In this document: positions 41,310 through 52,579 of the stretch, piece by piece
Position numbering within the stretch: position 1 is the first letter of the stretch
Layout of the letters: each line of letters starts with the position of its first letter
Source of the DNA: Ignavibacteria bacterium
GTDB lineage: Bacteria; Bacteroidota; Ignavibacteria; Ignavibacteriales; Ignavibacteriaceae
Direction: 5' to 3'
NCBI GenBank assembly: GCA_021286645.1
Contig: JAJTBZ010000071.1
Span: 1-64,000, forward strand
DNA: 64,000 bases
Notes under the pieces: generated by a model
Told to the model about the DNA's origin: nothing
The model's database searches: none
What the model saw: only the letters and a program-made list of their open reading frames with translations
Position numbers and translations under genes: made by a program

Positions 41310-42923
41310 ATGAGCAGACGCTTTACTATCGTTCTTTTTGGTTTCCTTTTTGTTCTAATTTCCGGATGCAAAACAACAGAACCCGTATCAACTTTATCGG
41401 GCAGTGAAGAAAATTTTTACTCGGTGCAAACCGCGAATACGCTGTTTGAGAATTTTGAAGGCGCTTCCAAAGGCAGCTATACTGCGGCGGATGTCGTTTT
41501 TGCATCGGGTACCTGGAATCTAAATGATGCTTTGGTTGGTAGTACTACCAGCGATGTGAAAAATGGTACTCAATCAGTTCGGGTACGCAATTCCGGTAAG
41601 ATTACTATGCAATTTGATAAGAGCGGGGGAGCCGGAACCGTTACTATTCTCCATGCAAAATACGGGAGCGATGCTTCAACGCAGTGGAGCCTCTGGTATT
41701 CCACTAATAGTGGCAGTTCCTGGACTCAGGCAGGAAGTACAGTGACAACCTCTTTGACAACATTAACTACTGCCTCATTCACATTAAATGTGGCCGGCTC
41801 AGTTCGGATTGAGATACGAAAGACGGATGCAACAACGAATCGTGTAAATATAGACGATATAACAATTACCGATTATGTCCCCAATAATCCGGTGCCGTCA
41901 CTAACAAGTATTTATCCTTTATGGATGAACGCGGGAAGTTCAGCATTTACACTTACCGTAACAGGTACTAATTTTATATCAACATCGGTAGTTACATTTA
42001 ACGGAAGCAATTTAACGACCACATTTGTTTCCTCTACAGTATTACAGGCTGCAGTGCCTGCAGCATTACTTAACAGCGCGGGTACGGTAAACGTTACCGT
42101 TACTACGCCTGCTCCCGGGGGTGGCACAACCACTGCAAAAACCTTCCAGATTCTTGCTGCAAGCAGTAATGTCAATGGAGTAATGGGTAACCCCAGTGCC
42201 GCTGCTCATGATGTAAATTATCCGAACAATTATTTAATCGAGCGTCCCCAGTATGTAATGTCCTACAGCAGGGATCGTGGTACCCCTAATTGGGTTAGCT
42301 GGCAATTAAACTCTACATGGGTGAATGGCCCCGCAATTGATAGCGATCAATTTACTACCGATAACTCACTGCCAGCCGGATGGAACAGAATTAAATATGC
42401 CGATTATACCAATTCCGGTTTCTCGCGCGGACACATGTGTGCTTCAGCAGACAGGAAAGTTACTCAGGCAGATATGGACTCTGTTTACCTTATGACTAAT
42501 ATTGTTCCCCAAACCCAGGCCATGAATGGAGGTCCATGGGAGATTTTGGAAGGGTATTGCCGGACTTTAGCTAATCAGGGAAATGTTTTATACGTAATAT
42601 CGGGTGTTTATGGAACCGGTGGAACCGGGCTTAATGGATATAAGACAACTTACGCCTCGGGCAAATTGACCATTCCGGCGAAAATTTGGAAAGTTATAAT
42701 GGTATTACCTGCCGGCACAAATGATCTGTCGAGAGTCAGTACCTCAACTCGCACCATAGCAGTTGTGATGGATAATAATACCGGGCCATTTAATTCCTGG
42801 GGTACTTACCGGGTAAGTATAGATTCAGTTGAAAGCCTTACCGGGTATGATTTCTTTTCAAATGTACCGGCTTCAGTTCAAAGTGTGATCGAGGCAAACC
42901 CCGATAGCGGGCCAACAAACTAG
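41310..42923 (+). CDS. Secreted lipoprotein with DNA/RNA non-specific endonuclease domain
   Basis: 537 residues. Lipoprotein signal MSRRFTIVLFGFLFVLISGCK (lipobox LISGC, Cys 20). Then a jelly-roll-like domain (about 48-190; NLNDALVGSTTSDVKNG to VNIDDITITDY), an IPT/TIG Ig-like domain (about 197-285; PSLTSIYPLWMNAGSSAFTLTVTG), and a NucA/NUC1 nuclease (about 300-530). Its active-site motif FSRGHMCASADR is the DRGH-type site (S replacing D), with the metal-binding Asn in NIVPQTQAMNGG. It would cut extracellular DNA and RNA at the cell surface. The two adhesive-type domains may bind a polymer. Confidence 0.88.
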   Translation: MSRRFTIVLFGFLFVLISGCKTTEPVSTLSGSEENFYSVQTANTLFENFEGASKGSYTAADVVFASGTWNLNDALVGSTTSDVKNGTQSVRVRNSGKITMQFDKSGGAGTVTILHAKYGSDASTQWSLWYSTNSGSSWTQAGSTVTTSLTTLTTASFTLNVAGSVRIEIRKTDATTNRVNIDDITITDYVPNNPVPSLTSIYPLWMNAGSSAFTLTVTGTNFISTSVVTFNGSNLTTTFVSSTVLQAAVPAALLNSAGTVNVTVTTPAPGGGTTTAKTFQILAASSNVNGVMGNPSAAAHDVNYPNNYLIERPQYVMSYSRDRGTPNWVSWQLNSTWVNGPAIDSDQFTTDNSLPAGWNRIKYADYTNSGFSRGHMCASADRKVTQADMDSVYLMTNIVPQTQAMNGGPWEILEGYCRTLANQGNVLYVISGVYGTGGTGLNGYKTTYASGKLTIPAKIWKVIMVLPAGTNDLSRVSTSTRTIAVVMDNNTGPFNSWGTYRVSIDSVESLTGYDFFSNVPASVQSVIEANPDSGPTN

Positions 42924-42935
42924 ATTGTTAAAACG

Positions 42936-42970
42936 AAAAAAAACGCATGCCTGAACGGCATGCGTTTTTA
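42936..42970. terminator. Intrinsic terminator after the nuclease gene
   Basis: A perfect 12-bp stem AAAACGCATGCC/GGCATGCGTTTT with a 5-nt loop, an A-run before and T-run after. Confidence 0.85.
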
Positions 42971-43031
42971 CTTTATAGTATGCCAAAATGGCGTTAAGCG
43001 CCTTAAAAGAATTCCGGCGGGATGGAAAAGA

Positions 43032-43063
43032 ATTGAAATTAATAGATGCTTTCCGTACATTAC
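43032..43063 (+). promoter_or_regulatory. Possible promoter of gap
   Basis: ATTG (43032-43035), 20 bp, TACATTAC (43056-43063). This puts the start of transcription about 50 nt before the gap ATG. Confidence 0.35.
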
Positions 43064-43108
43064 CATTTCATATTTATGATTTTACTCAAATATTACTTTA
43101 AGATTTAA

Positions 43109-44185
<1,077 letters not shown>

Positions 44186-44190
44186 TTTTT

Positions 44191-44221
44191 GAAGACGCAG
44201 TTTCGACTGCGTCTTTTTTTT
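44191..44221 (+). terminator. Terminator between gap and pgk
   Basis: A 9-bp stem AAGACGCAG/CTGCGTCTT (44192-44200, 44207-44215) with a T-run to 44221. pgk follows closely and so has either its own promoter or read-through. Confidence 0.8.
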
Positions 44222-44249
44222 GTCTATACACTCAGATAAGGAGACTACC

Positions 44250-45446
44250 ATGAATAAAAAAACAATTGATCAGATTGATATTAAAAATAAACGTGTTTTA
44301 GTGCGCGTGGATTTTAATGTTCCGCTTGATGAAAATAAAAATGTAACAGATGATAAACGAATTGTAGAATCTTTACCCACGATTAAAAAAATACTCGCTG
44401 AAGGTGGAAAAGCTGTATTAATGAGCCATTTAGGCCGCCCGAAAGGTCAGCCGAACCCGAAATACAGTTTAGCGCCTGTTGCAGCCAAGTTATCTGAATT
44501 ACTGGGCAAAGAAGTAAAAATGGCTCCCGACTGTATTGGTGATGCCGTGAAAACAATGGCAATGGAATTACAGGCTGGTGAAGTTTTGCTTCTCGAAAAT
44601 CTGCGCTATCATGCAGAAGAGGAAAAAAACGATCCTGAATTCGCCCGTCAATTAGCTGAATTAGGCGATGTATATGTTAACGATGCCTTTGGCAGCGCGC
44701 ACCGTGCCCATGCTTCAACGGAAGGTGTAACCAAATACCTTGAAGTATCTGTTGCCGGTTACCTGATGCAAAAAGAATTAGATTATCTTGGAAGCGCGTT
44801 AACTGAACCAGTACGTCCATACTGTGCTATACTTGGCGGCGCAAAAATTTCGGGTAAAATTGATGTAATCAATAACTTAATAGATAAAGTTGATGTATTG
44901 ATTATTGGCGGCGGAATGGCCTATACATTCTACAAAGCCAAAGGATATGAAATTGGTACTTCATTGCTTGAAGAAGAAAAAATTGAAACTGCAAAAGAAG
45001 TTCTTGCCAAAATGGCTTCTTCAAAAGTCCAGTTCCTGTTACCTGTTGATGTAGTTGTGGCAGATGAATTTAACAATGATTCTCCTGCTACCGTAGTACC
45101 TGTTGATGGTATGCCAGCAACTAAAATGGGATTGGATATCGGTCCGAAAACAGTTGAGCTATTTGCTAACGCGATTAAAAATTCCAAGACAATCGTTTGG
45201 AATGGCCCTATGGGTGTTTTCGAGATGGATAACTTTGCAAAAGGTACAAACGCAATTGCACAAGCCCTGGTTGAAGCAACCGAAGGCGGAGCGGTTACTG
45301 TAATTGGCGGCGGCGATTCTGCTGCGGCTATTGCAAAAGCCGGCCTCGAGACAAAAGTATCCCACGTTTCTACCGGTGGTGGCGCTTCTCTGGAATTCCT
45401 GGAAGGTAAAGTGCTTCCGGGTGTTGCCGCTCTAAACGAAGCGTAA
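44250..45446 (+). CDS. pgk: Phosphoglycerate kinase
   Basis: Transfers phosphate from 1,3-bisphosphoglycerate to ADP. 398 residues from the ATG at 44250 with AAGGAG just upstream; the frame extends to 44220 inside the terminator, which rules that start out. Motifs: [68 protein letters not shown], and the nucleotide-binding [13 protein letters not shown] and [14 protein letters not shown]. It forms the lower-glycolysis pair with gap. Confidence 0.96.
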   Translation: MNKKTIDQIDIKNKRVLVRVDFNVPLDENKNVTDDKRIVESLPTIKKILAEGGKAVLMSHLGRPKGQPNPKYSLAPVAAKLSELLGKEVKMAPDCIGDAVKTMAMELQAGEVLLLENLRYHAEEEKNDPEFARQLAELGDVYVNDAFGSAHRAHASTEGVTKYLEVSVAGYLMQKELDYLGSALTEPVRPYCAILGGAKISGKIDVINNLIDKVDVLIIGGGMAYTFYKAKGYEIGTSLLEEEKIETAKEVLAKMASSKVQFLLPVDVVVADEFNNDSPATVVPVDGMPATKMGLDIGPKTVELFANAIKNSKTIVWNGPMGVFEMDNFAKGTNAIAQALVEATEGGAVTVIGGGDSAAAIAKAGLETKVSHVSTGGGASLEFLEGKVLPGVAALNEA

Positions 45447-45460
45447 CATTCTTCATTTTT

Positions 45461-45490
45461 AGGCGGGCAGTTCGCCCGCCTTTTTTTTTC
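45461..45490 (+). terminator. Terminator of pgk
   Basis: GGCGGGC and GCCCGCC arms around a 5-nt loop with a nine-T run. Confidence 0.85.
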
Positions 45491-45588
45491 TTTTCAAATT
45501 CTTAATTCTTTTTGTAGTAATACTGATGATATTTTATTAAATTTTCATCAAACATATTTGAAATTACAACCTAAACTAAAGCTCAACA

Positions 45589-46284
45589 GTGCAAAACCAA
45601 ATTCAAAATAACAAATTGCAAATGCTGGGAAAGTTGTCTGCGAGTCTGACACATGAAATTCGCAATCCATTGTCAGCAATTCGTTTGAATTTAGACTACA
45701 TGGGAATGTGGGCTGATGATGTGAATCCTGAAATAAAAGAGTCTATCGATTCTTGTAAAGAAGCCGTGAACAGGATTAGTCATTTGATTGAAAGTATGTT
45801 AGAGTTTTCCCGAAAAGCCACGAGTGAACAGACGCTGAATAATATTAATGAGATAATTGATATGGGCGTGGCAATTATGGCTCCGGCTGTGCAATTAAAA
45901 TCTATCCATCTTCAGGTAGAACTTGCACCGGGAATTCCGCTCGTGCGATTTAATAAAAATAAGATGTTGCAGGTAATTATTAACCTGATTACAAATGCCA
46001 TGGAGGCCTGTTCGAAGGCAGGAGTGATTTCTATCCAATCCGGTTTTGACCACGAAAATGTTCATATACAAGTTAAAGATAATGGCTGTGGAATTTCGGA
46101 AACTAATCAGCCGAAAATATTTACCGATTTTTATACCAATAAAAATACCGGAACCGGTCTTGGTCTTTCGGTGTGCCGTTCAATAATTGAAGAACATGAC
46201 GGGGAAATTTCTTTTTCTAGCAGGGAAGGACACGGAACTACGTTCAATGTGTGTATTCCTATTCAAAAAAACGCAAGTGAGTAG
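45589..46284 (+). CDS. Soluble histidine kinase without sensor domain
   Basis: 231 residues, GTG start; an in-frame stop at 45577 excludes an N-terminal extension. It begins almost at the HisKA domain: LGKLSASLTHEIRNPLSAIRLNLDYM with the phosphorylated His, then the HATPase domain with N box NLITNAMEA, G1 VKDNGCGIS and G2 GTGLGLSVCRSIIEEHDGEI. No membrane or PAS segment is present, so input must come from a partner protein. The response regulator starts 8 bp after its stop. NtrB/AtoS-like by domain sequence. Confidence 0.88.
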   Translation: MQNQIQNNKLQMLGKLSASLTHEIRNPLSAIRLNLDYMGMWADDVNPEIKESIDSCKEAVNRISHLIESMLEFSRKATSEQTLNNINEIIDMGVAIMAPAVQLKSIHLQVELAPGIPLVRFNKNKMLQVIINLITNAMEACSKAGVISIQSGFDHENVHIQVKDNGCGISETNQPKIFTDFYTNKNTGTGLGLSVCRSIIEEHDGEISFSSREGHGTTFNVCIPIQKNASE

Positions 46285-46292
46285 AATGTTCT

Positions 46293-47687
46293 ATGGGCAT
46301 GAGAATCTTAATAATCGATGATGATAATTTAGTATGTCTTTCACTGAAAAGAGTATTGAGTAAGTTCGGATATGATGTATCGGTATGTATGGAAGCCGCT
46401 AATGCTTTCCAGAGTATCGATTTGCATCAGCCTGATATAATATTACTTGATATTTATCTTACTACACATGATGGTCTGGAACTCTTACGCGATATTCAGA
46501 AGCAATATTACCACATACCGGTAATTATGATTACGGGGTATTCCGATGTTCAAATTGCAGTTCGTGCAATGAAATCGGGCGCGTATGATTTTCTGTTGAA
46601 GCCTATTGATTTAGAGCAATTAAAAGTTGTGTTAAATCGGGTAGAGATTCAGCTTGGTCTAAAAAACGAAGTATCGGTACTTCGTGGTTTGGCAATGGGG
46701 AATGAGCTTAGCAGGGAACATTTTGGTAAAAGTAAGGTTATTCATCGGGTTATAAGTATTATTGAAAAACTAGCCGGAAGCGGCGATACTACTATTTTGC
46801 TTGAAGGCGAAAGTGGAACCGGTAAAGAGGTAGTAGCAAAATTTATTCATCAAAAAAGTCCCAGGGCCAATAACGTATTCATTCCTATAAACTGTGCTGC
46901 AATACCGAAAGAACTTGCCGAAAGTGAGTTATTCGGGCATGAAAAAGGCGCGTTCACCGGAGCGGCTCAAAGGACAAAGCCAGGGAAGTTCGAGTTAGCA
47001 GACAAGGGCACCATCCTGCTGGACGAAATAGGCGAATTAAGTCTTGATTTACAGGTAAAACTATTACGGGTACTTCAGGAAAAACGTTTTTATCGCCTTG
47101 GCGGTGAAAAAGAAATTACGGTCGATGTACGTGTAATTGCCGCAACGAACCGGAATCTGGAAGAAGAAGTTAAAAAAGGTACTTTCCGGGAGGATTTATA
47201 TTATCGCTTGAATGTTGCTAAAGTGATTATTCCGCCTTTACGCGAACGTCGTGAAGATATTCGCATGTTCACTTTTTCTTTTATCGATGAGTTCTCTCAG
47301 AAATTTAATAAGACAATTAAAGTCATCGATGAAGAAACCCTGGCATTACTCGAAAACCAGTATTGGAAAGGTAACATCCGTGAATTGCGAAATGCCGTTG
47401 AACGGGCAATGCTCTTGCTTGATTCGGAAGAAGTTAAAGAACATCATTTTAACTTCCTTCAGTCCAGCCAGGAAGCAAAAGAAAACCGGGATAACGATAC
47501 CTTTGTTTTAAAAATACCACGGGAGGGTATCTCCATTGATGTGGTATTAAAAAACCTGATACTGCAAACACTGGAAATTACAAAAGGCAATCAGGTAAAA
47601 GCTGCAAAAGTTTTAGGTTTATCCCGCTCTAAATTACGGTACCGTATGGAACAACTTGGTATTGAAGTAACCAAGAAAATCGGATAA
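46293..47687 (+). CDS. Sigma-54-dependent response regulator (NtrC family)
   Basis: 464 residues. Receiver domain (1-125: ILIIDDDN, phospho-acceptor Asp in IILLDIYLT, Lys in LLKPID), AAA+ domain (about 140-370: Walker A LEGESGTGKE, the sigma-54 contact loop EKGAFTGA, Walker B TILLDEIGELSLDLQVKLLRVLQE, YYRLNVAKVIIPPLRERREDI), and a Fis-type helix-turn-helix at the C-terminus (NQVKAAKVLGLSRSKLRYRMEQLGI). It activates RNA polymerase with sigma-54 after phosphorylation by the kinase upstream. Its target promoters were not found in the window. Confidence 0.94.
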   Translation: MGMRILIIDDDNLVCLSLKRVLSKFGYDVSVCMEAANAFQSIDLHQPDIILLDIYLTTHDGLELLRDIQKQYYHIPVIMITGYSDVQIAVRAMKSGAYDFLLKPIDLEQLKVVLNRVEIQLGLKNEVSVLRGLAMGNELSREHFGKSKVIHRVISIIEKLAGSGDTTILLEGESGTGKEVVAKFIHQKSPRANNVFIPINCAAIPKELAESELFGHEKGAFTGAAQRTKPGKFELADKGTILLDEIGELSLDLQVKLLRVLQEKRFYRLGGEKEITVDVRVIAATNRNLEEEVKKGTFREDLYYRLNVAKVIIPPLRERREDIRMFTFSFIDEFSQKFNKTIKVIDEETLALLENQYWKGNIRELRNAVERAMLLLDSEEVKEHHFNFLQSSQEAKENRDNDTFVLKIPREGISIDVVLKNLILQTLEITKGNQVKAAKVLGLSRSKLRYRMEQLGIEVTKKIG

Positions 47688-47714
47688 TATTTTTTTACTT
47701 TAATGAAATTCTAT

Positions 47715-47750
47715 AAAGCTAAGGTAGTTATTTGCCTTAGCTTTTTCATT
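47715..47750 (+). terminator. Terminator of the two-component operon
   Basis: A 10-bp stem AAAGCTAAGG/CCTTAGCTTT (47715-47724, 47735-47744) with a T-rich tail. Confidence 0.75.
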
Positions 47751-47798
47751 TTAAATTAGGGATTGATATTGTTGGCAAAAAAGGGGAAGAACGCTTAG

Positions 47799-47832
47799 CC
47801 ATAAAAAAAGAAAACCCGGGTTTAACCGGGTT
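47799..47832 (-). terminator. Terminator of the leftward polyprenol kinase-like gene
   Basis: AACCCGG/CCGGGTT (47813-47819, 47826-47832); on the minus strand it is followed by TTTTCTTTTTTT. Confidence 0.65.
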
Positions 47833-47837
47833 GCCTG

Positions 47838-48500
47838 TCAGAATTTTGAATTCAACAAATCAATTTGCGGCAGAAACAGCGCGTACATGCCCCACATGCT
47901 TACCCCAACAGAAAGAGGGATTGATAAATTGTCATCCGCAAAGCCAAAAGAAACGTTTTCGACAATCGCTGCGATGAATGTGGCAACAATCGCGATGGCA
48001 TATTCGGCTACGGAATGAGTAATTTTTGGAGTAAAGAAAATAACAATTACACCGCTTACAAAGAAAGCCAAAGTCCCTTCAAGGCTTTTAGCCAAAAATT
48101 TATGCTTGCCAAATTTTCTGCCAAAGAGCGCGGCAGAAGTATCGCTAATAATAAGAATAGGAAACGCAGTTAGAACAAGTATCTTGGGGAATGCAACAAC
48201 GCAAATCAATGCGGAAAGTAATACATACGTGGCCCCGTTTAAGTTTTTCTTTTTTGTATCGAGTTCATGTTTTCTAAGCATAAACCCGAAGAGGGAATAG
48301 AAAATTTTTGAGAACCCGGGTGAAAGATACCTGCCTATATCCATTATTAAAGCGCCCGCGGTAATAGCTGCCAGTATGTAAACAGCAGTAAGCCGTGGAA
48401 TGAAATAATAGATTATAGGAATGCTTAAACTACAGAGATGAATTGATTTACGAATTACTTCATCTCTGTAGTTGATAGAACCGTTATCAGTAATGGTCAT
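47838..48500 (-). CDS. SEC59/DGK1/VTE5 family polyprenol or phytol kinase-like protein
   Basis: 220 residues from the ATG at 48500 (a TTG at 48506 is also possible). Integral membrane protein with about six membrane segments. Family motifs: RDEVIRKSIHLCSLSIPIIYYF at the start, LNGATYVLLSALI, ISDTSAALFGRKFGKHKFLAKSLEGTLAFFVSG (the CTP-binding DxxA...GxxxG...KS-EGT region), and a late ENVSFGFADDN. Relatives phosphorylate dolichol, phytol or diacylglycerol with CTP. It lies 11 bp downstream of ftsH. Lipid substrate unknown; recycling a polyprenol is plausible. Confidence 0.82.
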   Translation of the reverse strand: MTITDNGSINYRDEVIRKSIHLCSLSIPIIYYFIPRLTAVYILAAITAGALIMDIGRYLSPGFSKIFYSLFGFMLRKHELDTKKKNLNGATYVLLSALICVVAFPKILVLTAFPILIISDTSAALFGRKFGKHKFLAKSLEGTLAFFVSGVIVIFFTPKITHSVAEYAIAIVATFIAAIVENVSFGFADDNLSIPLSVGVSMWGMYALFLPQIDLLNSKF

Positions 48501-48511
48501 GGGCAAATTGC

Positions 48512-50497
48512 TTACGCTTTATTACGATTTTCGATTAATTTTTTAACATGGTCCGGAACTTCTTCTGAAGCCTCATTTTTTGGTAATGGCTGTAATTCAT
48601 TACCTGCAATTACGGCATCAATTTCTTCTGCATCCAGAATTTCTCTATCCAAAAGTTCTTTCGATAATTTATGGAGTGTATCCATATTTTCGTTCAGGAT
48701 ATTTTCGGCCTTTACCATACAGCCGGTAACAATAGAGCGGATTTCATCATCAATTTCTATTGCTGTTTTTTCTGAATAATCGCGATGTTTCTGGATTTCG
48801 CGGCCGAGGAAGATTTCTTCTTCTTTTGCACCATAGCTTAACGGGCCAAGTTTTTCACTCATACCCCATTCACAAACCATTTTCCGGGCAAGGTTGCTGG
48901 CGCGTTCAATATCATTGCCGGCACCCGTTGTATAATGGTTAAATACAATTTTTTCGGCGGCTCTGCCACCCAACAAACTGGTTATCATGGTAATCAGATA
49001 ACTCTTGGAATACGAATGTTTTTCATCCATAGGCAAGTAGTGGGTAACTCCCAGTGCTCTGCCACGGGGGATAATAGTAACTTTGTGAACCGGGTCAGAT
49101 TCAGGCAGCATTCTTGCAACCAAAACGTGACCAATTTCATGGTACGCGGTTGTTTTCTTTTCCTCGTCGGAAATGATCATGCTTTTGCGTTCCATGCCCA
49201 TCATTACTTTATCTTTGGCCTCTTCAAAGTCGTCCATTTCAACTTTGTTTTTATTTTTCCGGGCTGCCAGAAGAGCGGCTTCATTTACCAAATTAGCCAA
49301 TTCAGCACCGGCAAGGCCGGGTGTACCTTTAGCCAAAGTTTCAAGTTTTACACTTGCATCGAGGGGAATTCTTTTCGTATGTACTTTAAGAATTCCTTCT
49401 CTGCCTTTAACATCGGGGCGATCAACAACAACCTGGCGGTCAAAACGGCCGGGGCGTAATAAAGCAGGGTCAAGCACATCGGGCCTGTTAGTAGCTGCAA
49501 TAATAATAACGCCTGAATTTTGTTCGAAACCGTCCATTTCAACCAGGAGCTGGTTTAATGTTTGTTCGCGTTCATCGTGCCCGCCGCCGAGGCCCGCACC
49601 GCGGTGCCGCCCGACTGCATCAATTTCATCGATAAAGATAATACATGGGGCATTACGTTTGCCTTGTTCGAACAGATCACGTACACGCGAGGCCCCAACA
49701 CCTACGAACATTTCAACAAAGTCAGCACCGCTTATAGAGAAAAACGGAACGCCTGCTTCGCCTGCTACGGCTCTGGCTAATAACGTTTTACCTGTTCCGG
49801 GAGGGCCTAATAACAACACACCCCGTGGAATTTTGCCGCCAAGTTTTTGAAACTTTGAGGGTTCTTTTAAAAATTCAATAATTTCTTCCAGTTCAACCTT
49901 TGCTTCATCGGCACCGGCAACATCACGGAAAGTTACTTTATTGCCGCTTTGGTTAATTAATTTAGCTTTACTCTTACCAAACGAGAAAATGCCTTTGGAA
50001 CTTGAACCGCCGCCTTGCATACGACGCATAAAAATAATCCATACACCGATAATAAGTATCCAGGGAACAAAATTCACAACATAAGTAAACCACTCACCCG
50101 ATTGTTTATCGAATGAATAGATGATGCCCTTTAGTTTCCAGATTGCTTCCTGATCTTTAATAACAGGTTCGGGTAGATAAACCGAAACGTTTTGCGTGTT
50201 ACGGCCATTGATAGATTCGGGGGCCTTTAGCTCACCCTTAAAATAATAATCATTAATATCTGATTTTGTAATCGTTGCTTTGCCAAATTTATCTTCCTGC
50301 AACATGCGTGTATATTCGTTAAACGAAATTTCCACGTAATTGTTGTTCCCTGTTTTTAGCATCTGCATGATGATTACTACAGCAATAATAACAGCACCCC
50401 AGCCGAAAACCATGCGTATGATTTTAGACCAATCGAAATTATCATCGTTCTTGTTGTCGTTATTATTTAACGGACCTTTGTTTCTATTGTCTTCCAT
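48512..50497 (-). CDS. ftsH: ATP-dependent membrane zinc protease FtsH
   Basis: 661 residues. Two membrane helices (about 30-46 and 135-157) flank a periplasmic domain; then the AAA+ domain (about 185-420: Walker [12 protein letters not shown] near 225, Walker [17 protein letters not shown], second region of homology [20 protein letters not shown]), and the peptidase with zinc motif HEIGH (about 450) and the later Asp ligand region. It degrades misfolded membrane proteins and regulators. The N-terminus is Asn/Asp-rich. ftsH and the kinase-like gene appear to be one unit. Confidence 0.96.
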   Translation of the reverse strand: MEDNRNKGPLNNNDNKNDDNFDWSKIIRMVFGWGAVIIAVVIIMQMLKTGNNNYVEISFNEYTRMLQEDKFGKATITKSDINDYYFKGELKAPESINGRNTQNVSVYLPEPVIKDQEAIWKLKGIIYSFDKQSGEWFTYVVNFVPWILIIGVWIIFMRRMQGGGSSSKGIFSFGKSKAKLINQSGNKVTFRDVAGADEAKVELEEIIEFLKEPSKFQKLGGKIPRGVLLLGPPGTGKTLLARAVAGEAGVPFFSISGADFVEMFVGVGASRVRDLFEQGKRNAPCIIFIDEIDAVGRHRGAGLGGGHDEREQTLNQLLVEMDGFEQNSGVIIIAATNRPDVLDPALLRPGRFDRQVVVDRPDVKGREGILKVHTKRIPLDASVKLETLAKGTPGLAGAELANLVNEAALLAARKNKNKVEMDDFEEAKDKVMMGMERKSMIISDEEKKTTAYHEIGHVLVARMLPESDPVHKVTIIPRGRALGVTHYLPMDEKHSYSKSYLITMITSLLGGRAAEKIVFNHYTTGAGNDIERASNLARKMVCEWGMSEKLGPLSYGAKEEEIFLGREIQKHRDYSEKTAIEIDDEIRSIVTGCMVKAENILNENMDTLHKLSKELLDREILDAEEIDAVIAGNELQPLPKNEASEEVPDHVKKLIENRNKA

Positions 50498-50613
50498 ATA
50501 ATTCTAAACATTCTTGGTATATTTCAAATTTCATCGCACTACTGCATTACAAAAGAAATTAGACTCTGAATTTGCTATTTAGTTTCAGGAAAATTCCTGT
50601 GTAAATGTACTCT

Positions 50614-51183
50614 TTAGTCTAATGTAACCGAGTCAACTGCTATATCTTGTTCAAGCGCGTAAATATCCCGTAAATTTCTAAATTTTTGTTGATAATCTAA
50701 TCCATACCCTATAACGAATTTGTCGGGAATATTAAAGCCAATATAATCAATTTTTACGTCATATTTAAGACTATTTGGCTTCATGAGAAGGCTTACTACT
50801 TTCATAGAAGCGGGTGTGTGTTGGGCAATCAATTCTTCCATAAATTTAATCGACAGGCCGCTATCCACAATATCTTCTACAATAATCAAATCACGGTGGT
50901 TTACTTCGCAATTCAGTTCTTTAAGCATGCGGACCTTGCCGGATGATATTTTTTCATCTCCATAGCTGGAAAGCTTAAGGAAATCGATTTCGCAATCTCC
51001 CTGGTAGTTTTTTACCAGATCGGACATGAATAAAAATGAGCCATTGAGAATGCCGATAAACACGGGGGTGCGGCCAGCATAATCGCGCGTGAGTTGTTCG
51101 CCAAGCTCTTTAATCCGCTCTTGAATTCGGTTCTCAGGGAGCATTACAACGAATCGGTCTTCGCCAATTTTAATGGGAGCCAT
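50614..51183 (-). CDS. hpt: Hypoxanthine phosphoribosyltransferase
   Basis: Salvages hypoxanthine (and often guanine) to nucleotides using PRPP. 189 residues. The PRPP-binding motif LIIVEDIVDSGLSIKFMEELI and the flexible-loop region LKLSSYGDEKISSGK are present, and near the end the purine-contact stretch DYIGFNIPDKFVIGYGLDY. It overlaps tilS by 14 bp, the common tilS-hpt-ftsH order seen in many bacteria. Confidence 0.94.
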   Translation of the reverse strand: MAPIKIGEDRFVVMLPENRIQERIKELGEQLTRDYAGRTPVFIGILNGSFLFMSDLVKNYQGDCEIDFLKLSSYGDEKISSGKVRMLKELNCEVNHRDLIIVEDIVDSGLSIKFMEELIAQHTPASMKVVSLLMKPNSLKYDVKIDYIGFNIPDKFVIGYGLDYQQKFRNLRDIYALEQDIAVDSVTLD

Positions 51184-52579
51184 AAAATGTAACCTTTAGT
51201 TTAAGAATATTTTTAGTGTTTGGGGTAATTTTTACCCTTTCATCAATCCTTTTTGCTGCAACCCAAATAATTTGCTCATTAGAGCATACAACTATCTGCT
51301 GTTGCTTTTGGATGGCGGGAATTTTCAAATCGGTAAGGAAATCAGATACTTTCTTTGAGGATTTCATGCCATAAGGAATGAATCTATCGGCAGCGCGCCA
51401 GACCCGGACTGTAAGCGGACTACTGATTTTGTCAGCATCAAAGAATGCCGTATTCTCTTCGGAATAGTCGGGACGTGTTGCAGCCGGCTGTTGAGTCACT
51501 TTGATTGAACAACAGCCTTCGATATCGTAAATTCCTTCCGTAATCGGAAATTGGCAGTCGATAATTTTATCATTTGCCTGTGAAAGCGAAATTACTACTG
51601 AAGATCGTTCTCTGACTGCACAGTAAGCAGCGCTTAGCTCACTCCTTTTACCAACATTGGAATGTATTAGTGAGTTAAGTTCTTGAACAGCATGGTAAAC
51701 CGAAGACAGTTTTAACTCAGATTGAATTAACCGCTTTAGGCATTCGGATGCAATGAACGGGTTTACCATACGGTATCCGTGTAAATCGATTTCCCATTTT
51801 TCGGCAGTTGAGCTGATGATCATATTATAGGATTTAACTATTTCCGGCTCTAAAAAGTTCAGGCAACCTCTGGCAGTATCCGAGAGCCGTAAAACTGCTT
51901 CGGAAAAATCCGGATTAAGGTTCTGTTTTATTGAAGGAATTACCTCTTTGCGGAGGAAATTCCGCTGATAAGCAATATCTTCGTTTGACTTGTCCACCCG
52001 ATATTCAATATTGACCGAGTCTAAATAGGTAAGTATTTCGGGTTTTGAGATTTTTAGGAGTGGACGTATTACCGAATCCTCGTAGATCGGGGCAATGCCG
52101 GTCAAGCCGGTAATGCCGCTTCCTTTCACCATATTAAGAAGCACTGATTCGGCATTGTCGTCAATAGTATGGGCAGTGGCAATTTTTGTATAACCGTTTT
52201 TCTTCTTTTCATTGGCAAAAAAATGATAGCGTGCTTTTCTGCCAGCTTCTTCTAATGACATATTATGCTGCTTAGCAAAATCGGGCAGCCGGACTGAATA
52301 GACGGCTAAAGGTATAGCAAGTGATTTGCACAGCGCTTTACAGAATTCTTCATCAGCTACAGCATCTTTTCCACGGAGTCGATGATTAACGTGAATTGCT
52401 CCCAGAGTAACAGAGAAGTGTTTTTGAAATTTATGCAAAAAATGAAGCAAAAAAACAGAATCCGGCCCACCACTAAGGGCGATAAGGATTTTGTCATTTT
52501 TATGAATGAGTTGAAAGAGGGAGTTCTGCAGGAATATTTTTTCTTGTAAAGGCTTTAAAAGCCGTGTTCCTTTAGCCAT
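51170..52579 (-). CDS. tilS: tRNA(Ile)-lysidine synthase
   Basis: Modifies the anticodon cytidine of tRNA-Ile(CAU) to lysidine, so that it reads AUA. 469 residues. The PP-loop ATP motif ALSGGPDSVFLLHFL, AIHVNHRLRGKDAVADEEFC, TAHTIDDNAESVLLNMVKGSG and RPLLKISKPEILTYL are typical, with C-terminal TilS domains ending AAKRIDERVK. It overlaps ribE by 25 bp on one side and hpt by 14 bp on the other, so the whole run is tightly packed. Confidence 0.94.
   Translation of the reverse strand: MAKGTRLLKPLQEKIFLQNSLFQLIHKNDKILIALSGGPDSVFLLHFLHKFQKHFSVTLGAIHVNHRLRGKDAVADEEFCKALCKSLAIPLAVYSVRLPDFAKQHNMSLEEAGRKARYHFFANEKKKNGYTKIATAHTIDDNAESVLLNMVKGSGITGLTGIAPIYEDSVIRPLLKISKPEILTYLDSVNIEYRVDKSNEDIAYQRNFLRKEVIPSIKQNLNPDFSEAVLRLSDTARGCLNFLEPEIVKSYNMIISSTAEKWEIDLHGYRMVNPFIASECLKRLIQSELKLSSVYHAVQELNSLIHSNVGKRSELSAAYCAVRERSSVVISLSQANDKIIDCQFPITEGIYDIEGCCSIKVTQQPAATRPDYSEENTAFFDADKISSPLTVRVWRAADRFIPYGMKSSKKVSDFLTDLKIPAIQKQQQIVVCSNEQIIWVAAKRIDERVKITPNTKNILKLKVTFYGSH

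Noticed and set aside
45446-45588. Sigma-54 promoter near the two-component genes
   Set aside because: No GG-N10-GC element of the TGGCAC/TTGC type was seen in this gap.
49173-49850. 225-codon + strand ORF opposite ftsH
   Set aside because: It is a shadow of the strongly conserved ftsH frame; its sequence is low-complexity and it has no ribosome site.
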